NCBI GenBank assembly: GCA_910579145.1
Contig: CAJTTQ010000032.1
Coordinates: forward strand, 276-27,569
Length of the DNA stretch: 27,294 nucleotides
DNA from: an uncultured Eubacterium sp.
Lineage (GTDB): Bacteria; Bacillota; Clostridia; Lachnospirales; Lachnospiraceae
Reading direction: 5' to 3'
Both the position numbers and the translations under genes were made by a program. Below are positions 1 to 6,649 of this stretch, in pieces (the stretch's first letter is position 1; each line of letters begins with the position of its first letter). Below the pieces are notes generated by a model. It saw only the letters and a list, made by a program, of their open reading frames with translations, searched no databases and was not told the origin of the DNA.

Positions 1-179
1 GGTAAATCATCTGGTCGGCTGTAACCGAGCGACATGGTTAAATTTGCCTGTGCATCGGCATCAATGAGCAGGACTTTCTTACCCTGCTGTGCCAGAGTTA
101 CTCCCAGATTGACCGCCGTGGTGGTCTTGCCGACACCGCCTTTCTGATTTGTCAGAGCGATTACTTTGCAATTTGACAT
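1..179 (-). CDS. ParA/Soj-family partition ATPase, N-terminal part (runs off the window)
   Basis: The first 59 residues of a leftward gene are visible, starting at the ATG on bases 177-179. They begin MSNCKVIALTNQKGGVGKTT, which holds the deviant Walker A motif KGGVGKT of ParA/MinD ATPases, followed by a VLLIDADAQANLT stretch that is the Walker A' signature. ParA proteins bind DNA non-specifically as ATP dimers and, with ParB, segregate plasmids, chromosomes or excised conjugative elements. An AGGAGG ribosome site lies 7 to 8 bases before the ATG. The ICE-type neighbours suggest it serves the mobile element rather than the chromosome. It is cut by the window edge, so ParB and the C-terminal half cannot be judged. 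Confidence 0.9.
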   Translation of the reverse strand, partial: MSNCKVIALTNQKGGVGKTTTAVNLGVTLAQQGKKVLLIDADAQANLTMSLGYSRPDDL

Positions 180-205
180 GGGTGCGTCCTCCTTTCGCAT
201 AGATT

Positions 206-228
206 TAGCCGCTTTGTCAAAGGCGGCT
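206..228 (-). other. Hairpin in the parA leader
   Basis: An imperfect inverted repeat with arms AGCCGC-TTT and AAAGGCGGCT lies in the untranslated leader between the terminator at 257-300 and the parA ribosome site. There is no T-run after it on the minus strand, so it is not a terminator. It could be an operator or an RNA structure that limits ParA translation; nothing in the sequence decides between these. Confidence 0.35.
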
Positions 229-256
229 ATGTAACTGTATCAGAGGACGCAGGACG

Positions 257-300
257 CAAAAAAGCCGCTTACTCTTAAAAGGGTTAAGAATAAGCGGCTT
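257..300 (-). terminator. Intrinsic terminator after the 59-residue ICE gene
   Basis: Bases 262-271 (AAGCCGCTTA) pair perfectly with 291-300, and 273-278 (TCTTAA) pair with 284-289 across a 5-base loop. The result is a stem of about 16 pairs with a single C/A internal mismatch. Read leftward it is followed by TTTTTT (258-263 on the other strand). It separates the 59-residue gene from parA, so parA should have its own promoter in 180-257. Confidence 0.85.
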
Positions 301-314
301 CATAACGATGTGCC

Positions 315-494
315 TTAGACATATTCAATTTTTACTTTCTTTATCGGGGCATTGGCTACCTTGAAGATAAGCTCGTCAACGCAGTCCCCGTATCTGCCTT
401 GCCGTATGAGCTGATTTTTCAGCTCCACAAGACTATGTAAAAGTAATGTTTTCTCCCTGCTGTCTACATACAAGTGATAAGGTTTTTCCCTCAT
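315..494 (-). CDS. Small conserved ICE protein, 59 residues, function unknown
   Basis: This short leftward frame starts MREKPYHLYVDS at base 494 and ends at 315. A longer frame extends to 608, but the upstream part has no ribosome site and overlaps a terminator, whereas the 494 ATG has an AAAGGA sequence about 11 bases before it. The protein is charged and soluble and carries the stretch LLLHSLVELKNQLIRQGRY, which I associate with small proteins encoded next to parA in Tn1549-like conjugative elements. No function is known to me. It has its own terminator downstream (257-300) and another upstream (566-605), so it looks monocistronic. Confidence 0.75.
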   Translation of the reverse strand: MREKPYHLYVDSREKTLLLHSLVELKNQLIRQGRYGDCVDELIFKVANAPIKKVKIEYV

Positions 495-565
495 ACCGCC
501 CACCGTCCTTTCTTGGCTTCCATTATAACCAAAGGCGGCTTGATATTCAAAGGTGTAAATGAGTG

Positions 566-605
566 AAAAAAATAAGCGTACCACTATTTCTAATGATACG
601 CTTAT
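566..605 (-). terminator. Intrinsic terminator after the truncated ICE gene
   Basis: ATAAGCGTA (572-580) is a perfect 9-base inverted repeat of TACGCTTAT (597-605). On the minus strand the hairpin is followed by seven T residues (566-572). It lies 13 bases past the stop codon of the truncated frame at 619-753 and before the 59-residue gene. Confidence 0.8.
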
Positions 606-618
606 CATAATTCAGTTC

Positions 619-753
619 TTAATCAAGGTCGATATATACCGTTACGGTAGTTTCTCTCCATTGATTTTTCCTTACATACTGTCCGTTAGCCTTTCGGTAA
701 GCTGCTGCCTGCTCGAAAGACAGCGGTAATTCAAAGGAAAGAGAACTCCTACC
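619..753 (-). pseudogene. 3' remnant of an unidentified ICE gene
   Basis: Reading leftward, 44 residues are open from about 753 to a TAA at 619-621. They include SFELPLSFEQAAAYRKANG and end TVTVYIDLD. No start codon or ribosome site is available before coding of a different character (FlhA-like, opposite strand) takes over at about 755, so I read this as the C-terminal end of a larger protein cut by the junction. A terminator follows directly (566-605), as expected for a gene end. I do not recognise the family with confidence. Upstream the frame stays open antisense to the FlhA remnant, so the exact breakpoint is uncertain by tens of bases. Confidence 0.55.
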
Positions 754-754
754 T

Positions 755-1069
755 ACTTTTGATAGCCGCCTGGGCAGAGCCGTACAGGACAATTACGCCC
801 ATATCCTGAACCAGGAACTCGTCAAAGAACTGACCGACAATTTGCAGATCAAATACCCCGTGCTGGTCGGCGGGGCCGTACCCGGCCGCATTTCATACGG
901 GTTATTGACTGATGTACTGAAACAGTTGATCCGCGAGGGCCACTCGGTCGCTTATCTTGAAAAAGTAATCGAAATTCTCGACCGTGTTCTGCGCCAAGAT
1001 CCACAAACCTCGGAAGAACAACTGGCTCAGATCGTATCACAGAAGATGAAGGAACAGGAAGAAGAGTAA
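755..1069 (+). pseudogene. C-terminal remnant of an FlhA/FHIPEP-family export protein
   Basis: The frame reads about 105 residues up to the TAA at 1067-1069, without a convincing start. The TTG at 842 has no ribosome site and the homology extends upstream of it. The pattern is that of the cytoplasmic end of FlhA, the flagellar type III export gate: an NYAHILNQELVKELTDNL helix, then KYPVLV, VPGRISYGLLTDVLKQL and REGHSVAYLEKVIEILDRVL, equivalent to the family's LVP-L-VLQNLLREGVSIRDL-TILE segment. FlhA is about 690 residues, so roughly 85% is missing and the remnant cannot work in export. The break coincides with mobile-element DNA to the left. Assignment rests on motif recall, not a search. Confidence 0.55.
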
Positions 1070-1096
1070 AAAAGCAGAAAAAATGGCGCATTTTTC

Positions 1097-1125
1097 TTGA
1101 CGTATACCCCTGGGGGGTATATAAT
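1097..1125 (+). promoter_or_regulatory. csoR-copA promoter with a CsoR operator in its spacer
   Basis: TTGACG (1097-1102) and TATAAT (1120-1125) are separated by 17 bases, close to an ideal housekeeping promoter. The spacer and part of the -10 element are the palindrome TATACCCC-TGG-GGGGTATA (1103-1121), which matches the GC-tract operators flanked by TATA/ATAC that CsoR proteins bind. CsoR bound here would block RNA polymerase directly; Cu(I) would release it. The downstream csoR and copA genes support autoregulated copper induction. Confidence 0.85.
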
Positions 1126-1154
1126 GAGGAAAATGATGCAGAGAATCCTACACG

Positions 1155-1186
1155 TCAGGTATTTCATGCAGGCATGGAATATCTGA
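1155..1186 (+). other. Long hairpin in the csoR leader RNA
   Basis: Bases 1155-1169 and 1172-1186 can pair over 15 positions, with only two G-U pairs and no mismatch. The formal loop is 2 bases, so the innermost pairs must open. The sequence after it (CATGTTTTGGTTT) is only modestly T-rich, so a terminator role is doubtful. The hairpin falls within the leader of roughly 230 bases between the promoter and the likely csoR start. Confidence 0.5.
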
Positions 1187-1282
1187 CATGTTTTGGTTTA
1201 GCGGCTGTCAAAGTAACGATAAATGCAGATATTCTGCTTTCTGTATACCTCACAGGGGATGGCTCGCAGGGTGTGTCCCACC

Positions 1283-1303
1283 GGGTATACCCTGCGGGGT
1301 ATA
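1283..1303 (+). promoter_or_regulatory. Second CsoR-type operator
   Basis: TATACCC (1286-1292) and GGGTATA (1297-1303) form an inverted repeat closely resembling the promoter operator at 1103-1121; the inner GGGTATACCC (1283-1292) is itself palindromic. It lies about 150 bases downstream of the promoter and just upstream of the csoR start region. It could be an auxiliary repressor site or roadblock, or the relic of a duplicated control region. A poorer half-match (TATACC...AGGGG) occurs near 1247-1260. Confidence 0.65.
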
Positions 1304-1315
1304 GGCTAGCTGGAA

Positions 1316-1366
1316 ATGGAGAAACTATTGATGGAGAAACTACGAACGGAGAAACTACAGATGGAA
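1316..1366 (+). repeat. 15-bp tandem repeat carrying ribosome site and start codons of csoR
   Basis: Units of 15 bp begin at 1316, 1331, 1346 and 1361 with the pattern ATGGAGAAACTANNN; the third begins ACG instead of ATG and the fourth diverges after ATGGA. Each unit supplies a GGAG ribosome-site core 9 bases before the next unit's start position. Because the unit is a multiple of three, all starts share one frame. Confidence 0.8.
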
Positions 1367-1663
1367 AAAGCATGCTGCCGGACAAATAAAAAGAAAAGAC
1401 GAGACGAGCAGGAATATAAAGACCTGCTCAACCGCTTAAAGCGCATCGAAGGACAGGTGCGCGGCGTGCAGAACATGGTGGAAAAAGACAGCTACTGTAT
1501 CGATATCCTGACTCAAGTATCGGCCATCACTGCGGCCCTGAACAGCTTTAACAAAGTATTGCTGGCAAACCACATCCGCACGTGCGTCACGGATGATATC
1601 CGGGATGGCGGAGGTGAGTCCGTCGAGGAACTGGTGGCGGTCCTTCACAAACTGATGAAATAA
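1361..1663 (+). CDS. csoR: Copper-sensing repressor CsoR (DUF156 family)
   Basis: This is an all-helical, cytoplasmic metal-sensing repressor that binds DNA without metal and lets go on binding Cu(I). Counting from the ATG at 1361 it has 100 residues, close to the family's usual 85-100. The core RLKRIEGQVRGVQNMVE is diagnostic, and the Cu(I) ligand set of copper CsoRs is complete: Cys46 (YCID), His71 and Cys75 (HIRTC). In-frame ATGs also exist at 1331 and 1316. I prefer 1361 because the DUF156 core needs nothing earlier and GGAG lies 9 bases upstream, but the 1331 start has the same spacing. Operators at 1103-1121 and 1283-1303 imply autorepression, and copA follows after 35 bases. Confidence 0.92.
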   Translation: MEKACCRTNKKKRRDEQEYKDLLNRLKRIEGQVRGVQNMVEKDSYCIDILTQVSAITAALNSFNKVLLANHIRTCVTDDIRDGGGESVEELVAVLHKLMK

Positions 1664-1698
1664 AGCAGCCACCTACCTAGTAAAAAAGCGAGGATCCT

Positions 1699-4305
1699 AT
1701 GGAACAATATCAAGTAACAGGCATGAGCTGCGCCGCGTGCAGCTCCCGGGTCGAAAAAGCAGTCTCTAAAGTACCCGGCGTATCATCGGTATCGGTAAGC
1801 CTTCTGACAAACTCAATGGGCGTAGAGGGAACCGCACCAGCTGGTCTCATCGTAAAAGCCGTAGAAGATGCCGGCTATCACGCAGAACCGAAAAACACCC
1901 AAAACGAGAATACTACCGCCGGCGGGGACGCCCAGCCCGTCGATCCGGCAAACGTGCTCGAAGACCAAGACACCCCTAAACTCCGCGCAAGACTGCTCGT
2001 ATCCGTCACCCTTCTTGTCGTACTCATGTACATTTCGATGGGAAATATGATGTGGGGATGGTATCTGCCCGAAGTACTGGAACAAAACCAAATGGCGCTC
2101 GCTCTGATCCAGCTTTTGCTGACAACAGCGATCATGGTCATCAACCAGCGGTTCTTTATCAGTGGATTCCGCGGGCTCTGGCACAGGGCGCCGAATATGG
2201 ACACGCTCGTCGCTCTCGGTGCGGGAGCGGCGTACGGATACAGCCTGTATGCCTTGTTCGGGATGTCTTACGCGCTGACGGCCGGGGATCTGACGCATAT
2301 GCACCACTATGTCCACGAATTGTACTTCGAATCCGCTGCCACGATCCTGACATTGATCACGGTGGGAAAAACACTGGAAGCGCGCTCGAAAGGACGGACG
2401 ACCGATGCGCTTAAAAGCCTGATGAGGCTGGCGCCCCAGCGGGCGGTGCTATTTGTGGATGGCACGGAAAAGGAAGTACCAGTTGGACAGGTAAAAAAGG
2501 GAGATCTGTTTGTCGTGCGCCCCGGGGAAAGCATTCCGGTGGATGGTATCGTGATCAAAGGAAATGGTTCCGTCAACGAGGCGGCGCTGACCGGCGAGAG
2601 TATCCCCGTCGACAAAGCGGAAGGCGACACCGTTTCGGCCGCGACGATCAACCAGGACGGTTTTCTGACCTGTCAGGCGGACCGGGTAGGTGAGGATACG
2701 ACCCTTTCCCAGATCATTCAGATGGTAAGCGATGCCGCGGCGACAAAAGCGCCGATCGCCAAAGTCGCGGACCGGGTATCCGGCGTATTCGTTCCTATTG
2801 TAATGGCGGTCGCGGCGGTAACGATTCTCGTCTGGATGATGACCGGGCAGAGTTTTGGTTACGCGCTGGCAAGAGGGATCTCGGTGCTCGTCATAAGCTG
2901 CCCGTGCGCGCTCGGACTGGCGACCCCGGTAGCGATCATGGTCGGAAACGGAATGGGCGCCAAAAACGGGATCTTATTCAAAACAGCCGTATCCTTAGAG
3001 GAAACAGGAAAAGCGCAGATTGTCGTGCTGGATAAAACCGGGACGATCACGCTTGGAGAACCGAAAGTAACCGATGTGATAACGGCATCCGATGATCTGC
3101 AGGACGATCTGATACGGACCGCCTATGCGCTCGAGTGCATGAGCGAGCATCCACTTGCGAAAGCGGTCGTAGAATACGGCAGCAGCCGCGGCGTACAAAA
3201 GGAAATGGTCAGCGGCTTCAAAGCCGTATCGGGAAACGGACTGCAGGGAATGATCGGGAATGACCGGATCATTGGTGGAAAACAGGAGTATATCGAGACG
3301 GTGGCAAAGATCCCGGCAGAGCTTCTAAAAACGAGCGACCGCCTCGCCGGCGAGGGAAAAACACCGCTCTATTTTGCGAGAAATAACACGCTCCTCGGCT
3401 GTATCGCTGTGGCCGACGTGATGAAAGAGGACAGTCCGCAGGCGATCCGCGACATGCGGCATATGGGGATGAAGGTCGTGATGCTGACGGGCGACAACGA
3501 GCGGACGGCGAAGGCCATCGGAACCGAGGCGGGCGTGGATGAGATCATCGCCGGTGTACTGCCGGACGGCAAAGAGGAACAGGTGCGCAGATTTGCGACA
3601 CAGGGAAAGGTCATTATGGTAGGTGACGGCATCAACGACGCCCCGGCCTTGACGAGAGCGGATATCGGGATCGCCATCGGCGCAGGGACGGACGTCGCTG
3701 TCGATGCGGCAGATGTCGTACTGATGAAAAGCCGTCTGTCGGATGTGCCGGCAGCCATCCGGCTCAGCCGCGGCGTGCTGAAAAATATCCATGAAAATCT
3801 GTTTTGGGCGTTCATTTACAATGTGATCGGCATTCCGCTGGCGGCCGGCGTGTGGATTCCACTCTTTGGCTGGCAGCTCAATCCGATGTTCGGGGCAGCT
3901 GCTATGGGACTTTCTAGTTTTTGCGTCGTAAGTAATGCCCTGCGCCTGAACTGGCTTGACGTGCATGACAGAAAGTATGACAGGAAAGCGAAGAGGCACG
4001 CGGCTGGCCAGGGGACGGCAAAGGAAACATCGGATGCGGGCAGAAAGACGGCGCGGGATACATCAAAAAGTTATAAGGAAAAGGAGACAAAAACCATGAA
4101 AAAGACGATGAAGATCGAAGGAATGATGTGTGGACACTGTGAGGCGAGGGTTCAGAAGTGCCTTGAGAAGCTGGATGGCGTGGAGAGCGCCTCTGTGAGT
4201 TATGAGAGAAAAACAGCGGAGGTGACGCTGACAGAGGACGTCTCAGATGATATATTACGCAAGGCGGTGGAAGAACAGGATTATGAGGTGACAGGAATAG
4301 AATAA
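1699..4305 (+). CDS. copA: Copper-exporting P1B-type ATPase fused to a C-terminal CopZ-like domain
   Basis: An 868-residue inner-membrane ATPase that exports Cu(I). In order: an N-terminal heavy-metal-binding domain with GMSCAAC (Cys11, Cys14); transmembrane helices from about 95; the TGES actuator loop; the Cys401-Pro402-Cys403 transport motif; the phosphorylated Asp445 in DKTGT; the His484-Pro485 motif typical of P1B pumps; and GDGIND at 642. After the last membrane pair comes a charged linker (about 755-799) and a second metal-binding domain with MMCGHC (Cys811, Cys814). CopA proteins normally end after the last helices, so this domain is extra; from Met800 it is 69 residues, the size of free CopZ. 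An AGGA ribosome site precedes 1699. It is co-transcribed with csoR and should be copper-induced. Confidence 0.95.
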   Translation: MEQYQVTGMSCAACSSRVEKAVSKVPGVSSVSVSLLTNSMGVEGTAPAGLIVKAVEDAGYHAEPKNTQNENTTAGGDAQPVDPANVLEDQDTPKLRARLLVSVTLLVVLMYISMGNMMWGWYLPEVLEQNQMALALIQLLLTTAIMVINQRFFISGFRGLWHRAPNMDTLVALGAGAAYGYSLYALFGMSYALTAGDLTHMHHYVHELYFESAATILTLITVGKTLEARSKGRTTDALKSLMRLAPQRAVLFVDGTEKEVPVGQVKKGDLFVVRPGESIPVDGIVIKGNGSVNEAALTGESIPVDKAEGDTVSAATINQDGFLTCQADRVGEDTTLSQIIQMVSDAAATKAPIAKVADRVSGVFVPIVMAVAAVTILVWMMTGQSFGYALARGISVLVISCPCALGLATPVAIMVGNGMGAKNGILFKTAVSLEETGKAQIVVLDKTGTITLGEPKVTDVITASDDLQDDLIRTAYALECMSEHPLAKAVVEYGSSRGVQKEMVSGFKAVSGNGLQGMIGNDRIIGGKQEYIETVAKIPAELLKTSDRLAGEGKTPLYFARNNTLLGCIAVADVMKEDSPQAIRDMRHMGMKVVMLTGDNERTAKAIGTEAGVDEIIAGVLPDGKEEQVRRFATQGKVIMVGDGINDAPALTRADIGIAIGAGTDVAVDAADVVLMKSRLSDVPAAIRLSRGVLKNIHENLFWAFIYNVIGIPLAAGVWIPLFGWQLNPMFGAAAMGLSSFCVVSNALRLNWLDVHDRKYDRKAKRHAAGQGTAKETSDAGRKTARDTSKSYKEKETKTMKKTMKIEGMMCGHCEARVQKCLEKLDGVESASVSYERKTAEVTLTEDVSDDILRKAVEEQDYEVTGIE
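4081..4305 (+). CDS. Probable internally initiated CopZ-like copper chaperone
   Basis: Inside the copA frame, AAGGAG (4081-4086) stands 9 bases before an ATG at 4096, exactly where an autonomous 69-residue heavy-metal-associated domain begins (MKKTMKIEGMMCGHC). Free CopZ chaperones are about 69 residues and carry Cu(I) on a CxxC to CopA. Initiation at 4096 would give soluble chaperone from the same frame that encodes the fused pump. The simplest history is a former copA-copZ gene pair whose intervening stop was lost. Whether ribosomes start here in vivo is inference; the ribosome site, ATG and domain boundary are seen directly. The coordinates include the ribosome site. Confidence 0.6.
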   Translation, partial: KETKTMKKTMKIEGMMCGHCEARVQKCLEKLDGVESASVSYERKTAEVTLTEDVSDDILRKAVEEQDYEVTGIE

Positions 4306-4352
4306 GCGGTTTGTGCCCGATTTAGGCACTTTATGGAATTGTTGAAAACCTC

Positions 4353-4381
4353 TTGTATTCTGGTGGATTATTTGCTATAAT
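4353..4381 (+). promoter_or_regulatory. Likely promoter of the GH43 gene
   Basis: TATAAT (4376-4381) has the weak -35 TTGTAT (4353-4358) at 17-base spacing. It lies about 80 bases upstream of the GH43 start, leaving a short leader that ends in AGGAGG. The upstream GTGCC...GGCAC hairpin (about 4316-4331) lacks a T-run, so read-through from copA is not excluded. Confidence 0.5.
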
Positions 4382-4459
4382 TGATTTATGTACGTTGTGC
4401 GAGTGTTTAGTCCTTAACATCAAAGCATCACACGAAAATATTTTATAGGAGGTATTTCC

Positions 4460-6538
4460 ATGAAAAAAATAACCAGCAGATTTACTGCAGTAGGTATGGC
4501 GGCTGCTATGGTATTGACTGCTATGGTACCGGCTGGAACGTCAGACGCCGCTGCAAAGCCGAAACTGGCGACAAAAAAAATTACCGTGGAGGTAAAAAAG
4601 AGTAAGACGATTGGGATTAAGAAAAAGAAAAATTTCAAAATTTCATTTAAGTCTAAAAATAAAAAAATAGCCACGGTAAGCGCGAAAGGAAAAGTAACGG
4701 GAAAGAAAAAAGGAACGACGAAGATTACCGTTTCTTACAAAAAAGGAAAGGGAGCGAAGAAAAAGCTCGGAACAGTAACCGTGAAAGTGACGAACGCAAA
4801 ACCAAACCAGGATCCAAAGCCAACGAATGCGGCAGTTCAGACGCCGCCGGCAGCAACTTCGGTGGCACAGGCACCTTCCCTGGCGCCGGCAGCAACGATT
4901 CCACCGACAGCGACCGAAGCGCCGTCAGAGGTCCCGGACGGGCCGGCTACCATCCCGCCGCTTGACCCGAATAACCTTGTGACAGCGGAGTATCCGACCA
5001 TGTATTCCGATATTCCAGACCTCGATATCATTCGTGTTGAGGGCAATTACTATATGGTCAGTACGACGATGAATATGTGTCCGGGTGTGCCGATCATGAA
5101 GTCGACGGATCTGGTTCACTGGGAAATCGTGAATTATGTCTATGATACATTCGAAAATGACAAAGTAACGAACTTAGAAGACGGCAGCAATATGTATTCG
5201 CGCGGTTCATGGGCCGCTTCTCTGAAATATAACGAAGAGGACGGCAAATATTACGTTGCATTCAATAGTAATAATCATGGATTCTATGTGTATACGACGA
5301 CTGACATTGAAAAGGGAGAGTGGACGAGATATGCCACAAAGAATAAGTTCCATGACCCGGGACTTTTGTTTGACGATGGCAAGATGTATGTCTTCTCCGG
5401 AAGCAATTTGCAGCAGATCGAACTGAACGACGCGGAAGGCACTGTTGACAATGTCGGAAAGTCTGTTGTTCTGTTTAATAGAGGCAAGATATCAGAATAT
5501 AATTGGACGCTTTGGGAAGGCGCGCACGCATACAAGATCGGTGAGTACTACTATCTGTTTATTATTGCGTCGACGGAGCAGTGGATGCGTACGGAGGTAT
5601 GTTACCGTTCGAAGTCACTGGAACCGGGAGACTGGGAAGAGCAGGTGATCTATCGCGGCGGATGCGGCAGTAACGGTGCCGGACTGGCACAGGGCGGTGT
5701 CGTAGAAACGCAGTACGGTGACTGGTATGGGTTCCTGTTCCAGGATTCCAACGGTGTTGGCCGTATCCCGTCTATCGTAGCTGTGAACTGGGATTATACG
5801 GATGAAGACGGAAAGAGCTATAAAGACTGGCCGATGATGGGTACTTATGATGAGAATGGAACGTTCCTTCCGAGTACGGCAAAGGATCCGATGAAGATCA
5901 ATCTGAATGACAGCGGCAAGGAAAATTATTTTGTGGGCGACGATGATTTCACATATCAGGAAGGTGAGAAGCTGAAACTCGTATGGCAGTGGAACCACAA
6001 CCCTCAAAATGATTTCTGGTCTGTAACCGCGAACCCGGGATACCTCCGGCTGACGACGGACCGCACGGTAGAGAATCTGTTCCTGGCTCACAACTCGCTC
6101 ACGCAGCGTACGTATGGCCCGACATGTAAATCAGAAACAAAGATTTCCGTCGCGAATATGAAGCCTGGCGATTATGCCGGACTGGCATCTGTCGCTGACC
6201 ACGGCGCGATGGTCGGTGTGAAATGTGACGAGAGCGGAGCGAAATACATCACGCAGTCAGGCAATCAGTTCCTGAAAGAAGCGGTAGACAATGCTCAGGT
6301 TGAGCTGGGAGACGCGACAGAGGTGTATCTCAAGATCGAGTACAATTTCAAGGGCGGAGATAAAGCAAACTTCTTCTACAGCCTGGATGGAACAACCTGG
6401 ACGAAGATCGGAAAGGAACAGAAGCTGGCGTTCTCGACGAGTACGACATTTATGGGAGCCAGAACATGGCTGTTCAATTACGCGACACAGGAAGCAGGCG
6501 GGTACGTAGACTTTGATTACTATAAGATTTACGACTGA
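4460..6538 (+). CDS. Secreted family 43 glycoside hydrolase with lysine-rich Big_2 domain
   Basis: A 692-residue secreted enzyme. Residues 1-31 form a signal peptide (basic MKKITSR, hydrophobic core, small residues near SDAAA). About 33-112 is a Big_2-type Ig-like domain (ATVSAKGKVTGKKKGTTKI), extremely rich in lysine, then a Pro/Thr/Ala linker to about 165. The five-bladed GH43 domain follows with the three expected acids: Asp187 in DIPDLD (base), Asp299 in HDPGLL and Glu353 in WEGAH (acid). From about 500 a concanavalin-like beta-sandwich resembles the C-terminal domain of GH43 beta-xylosidases. The family cleaves beta-xylosides, alpha-L-arabinofuranosides or arabinans; the substrate cannot be read from sequence. 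AGGAGG precedes the ATG. No sortase motif or S-layer domain is seen; the cationic N-terminal domain may hold it to the wall. Confidence 0.85.
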   Translation: MKKITSRFTAVGMAAAMVLTAMVPAGTSDAAAKPKLATKKITVEVKKSKTIGIKKKKNFKISFKSKNKKIATVSAKGKVTGKKKGTTKITVSYKKGKGAKKKLGTVTVKVTNAKPNQDPKPTNAAVQTPPAATSVAQAPSLAPAATIPPTATEAPSEVPDGPATIPPLDPNNLVTAEYPTMYSDIPDLDIIRVEGNYYMVSTTMNMCPGVPIMKSTDLVHWEIVNYVYDTFENDKVTNLEDGSNMYSRGSWAASLKYNEEDGKYYVAFNSNNHGFYVYTTTDIEKGEWTRYATKNKFHDPGLLFDDGKMYVFSGSNLQQIELNDAEGTVDNVGKSVVLFNRGKISEYNWTLWEGAHAYKIGEYYYLFIIASTEQWMRTEVCYRSKSLEPGDWEEQVIYRGGCGSNGAGLAQGGVVETQYGDWYGFLFQDSNGVGRIPSIVAVNWDYTDEDGKSYKDWPMMGTYDENGTFLPSTAKDPMKINLNDSGKENYFVGDDDFTYQEGEKLKLVWQWNHNPQNDFWSVTANPGYLRLTTDRTVENLFLAHNSLTQRTYGPTCKSETKISVANMKPGDYAGLASVADHGAMVGVKCDESGAKYITQSGNQFLKEAVDNAQVELGDATEVYLKIEYNFKGGDKANFFYSLDGTTWTKIGKEQKLAFSTSTTFMGARTWLFNYATQEAGGYVDFDYYKIYD

Positions 6539-6580
6539 TTCCGTTTCGATAGAACTGAAAGAGCGATAGCACTTTGATAC

Positions 6581-6620
6581 AAAACAGGCGGCAGGAAATA
6601 TGATCCTTGCCGCCTGTTTT
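6581..6620. terminator. Bidirectional terminator between convergent genes
   Basis: AAAACAGGCGGC (6581-6592) pairs with GCCGCCTGTTTT (6609-6620); further G-C pairs close a loop around AAATATGAT. The A-run on one side and T-run on the other let it stop both the GH43 gene (plus) and the Big_2 gene (minus). Confidence 0.9.
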
Positions 6621-6649
6621 ATCTTGAAAGAGAAAAAGAGAAAAAGCGT

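Larger units (their letters stand above)
1..753. mobile_element. Fragment of an integrative conjugative element (left edge)
   Basis: Three leftward reading frames lie here: the 3' end of one gene (619-753), a complete 59-residue gene (315-494) and the start of a ParA ATPase (1-179). The 59-residue protein and ParA resemble cargo of Tn1549-like elements of Clostridia, as recalled from family knowledge. Element-like coding stops near 753, where plus-strand FlhA-like coding begins with no intergenic space, so this is probably an insertion or deletion junction. No integrase, terminal inverted repeat or target duplication is visible, and the true end could lie a few bases either side. The element continues beyond base 1. 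Confidence 0.6.

Noticed and set aside
1174..1389. 71-codon plus-strand frame in the csoR leader
   Set aside because: No ribosome site; its start lies in a hairpin arm, it runs through the second operator and overlaps csoR in another frame; composition shows no protein family.
3325..3999. Minus-strand frame of 224 codons opposite copA
   Set aside because: Antisense to well-supported ATPase motifs, no ribosome site, low-complexity His/Arg-rich product; a codon-bias shadow.
4311..4331. GTGCC...GGCAC hairpin after copA as a terminator
   Set aside because: Only five pairs and no T-run follow it; not enough to call.
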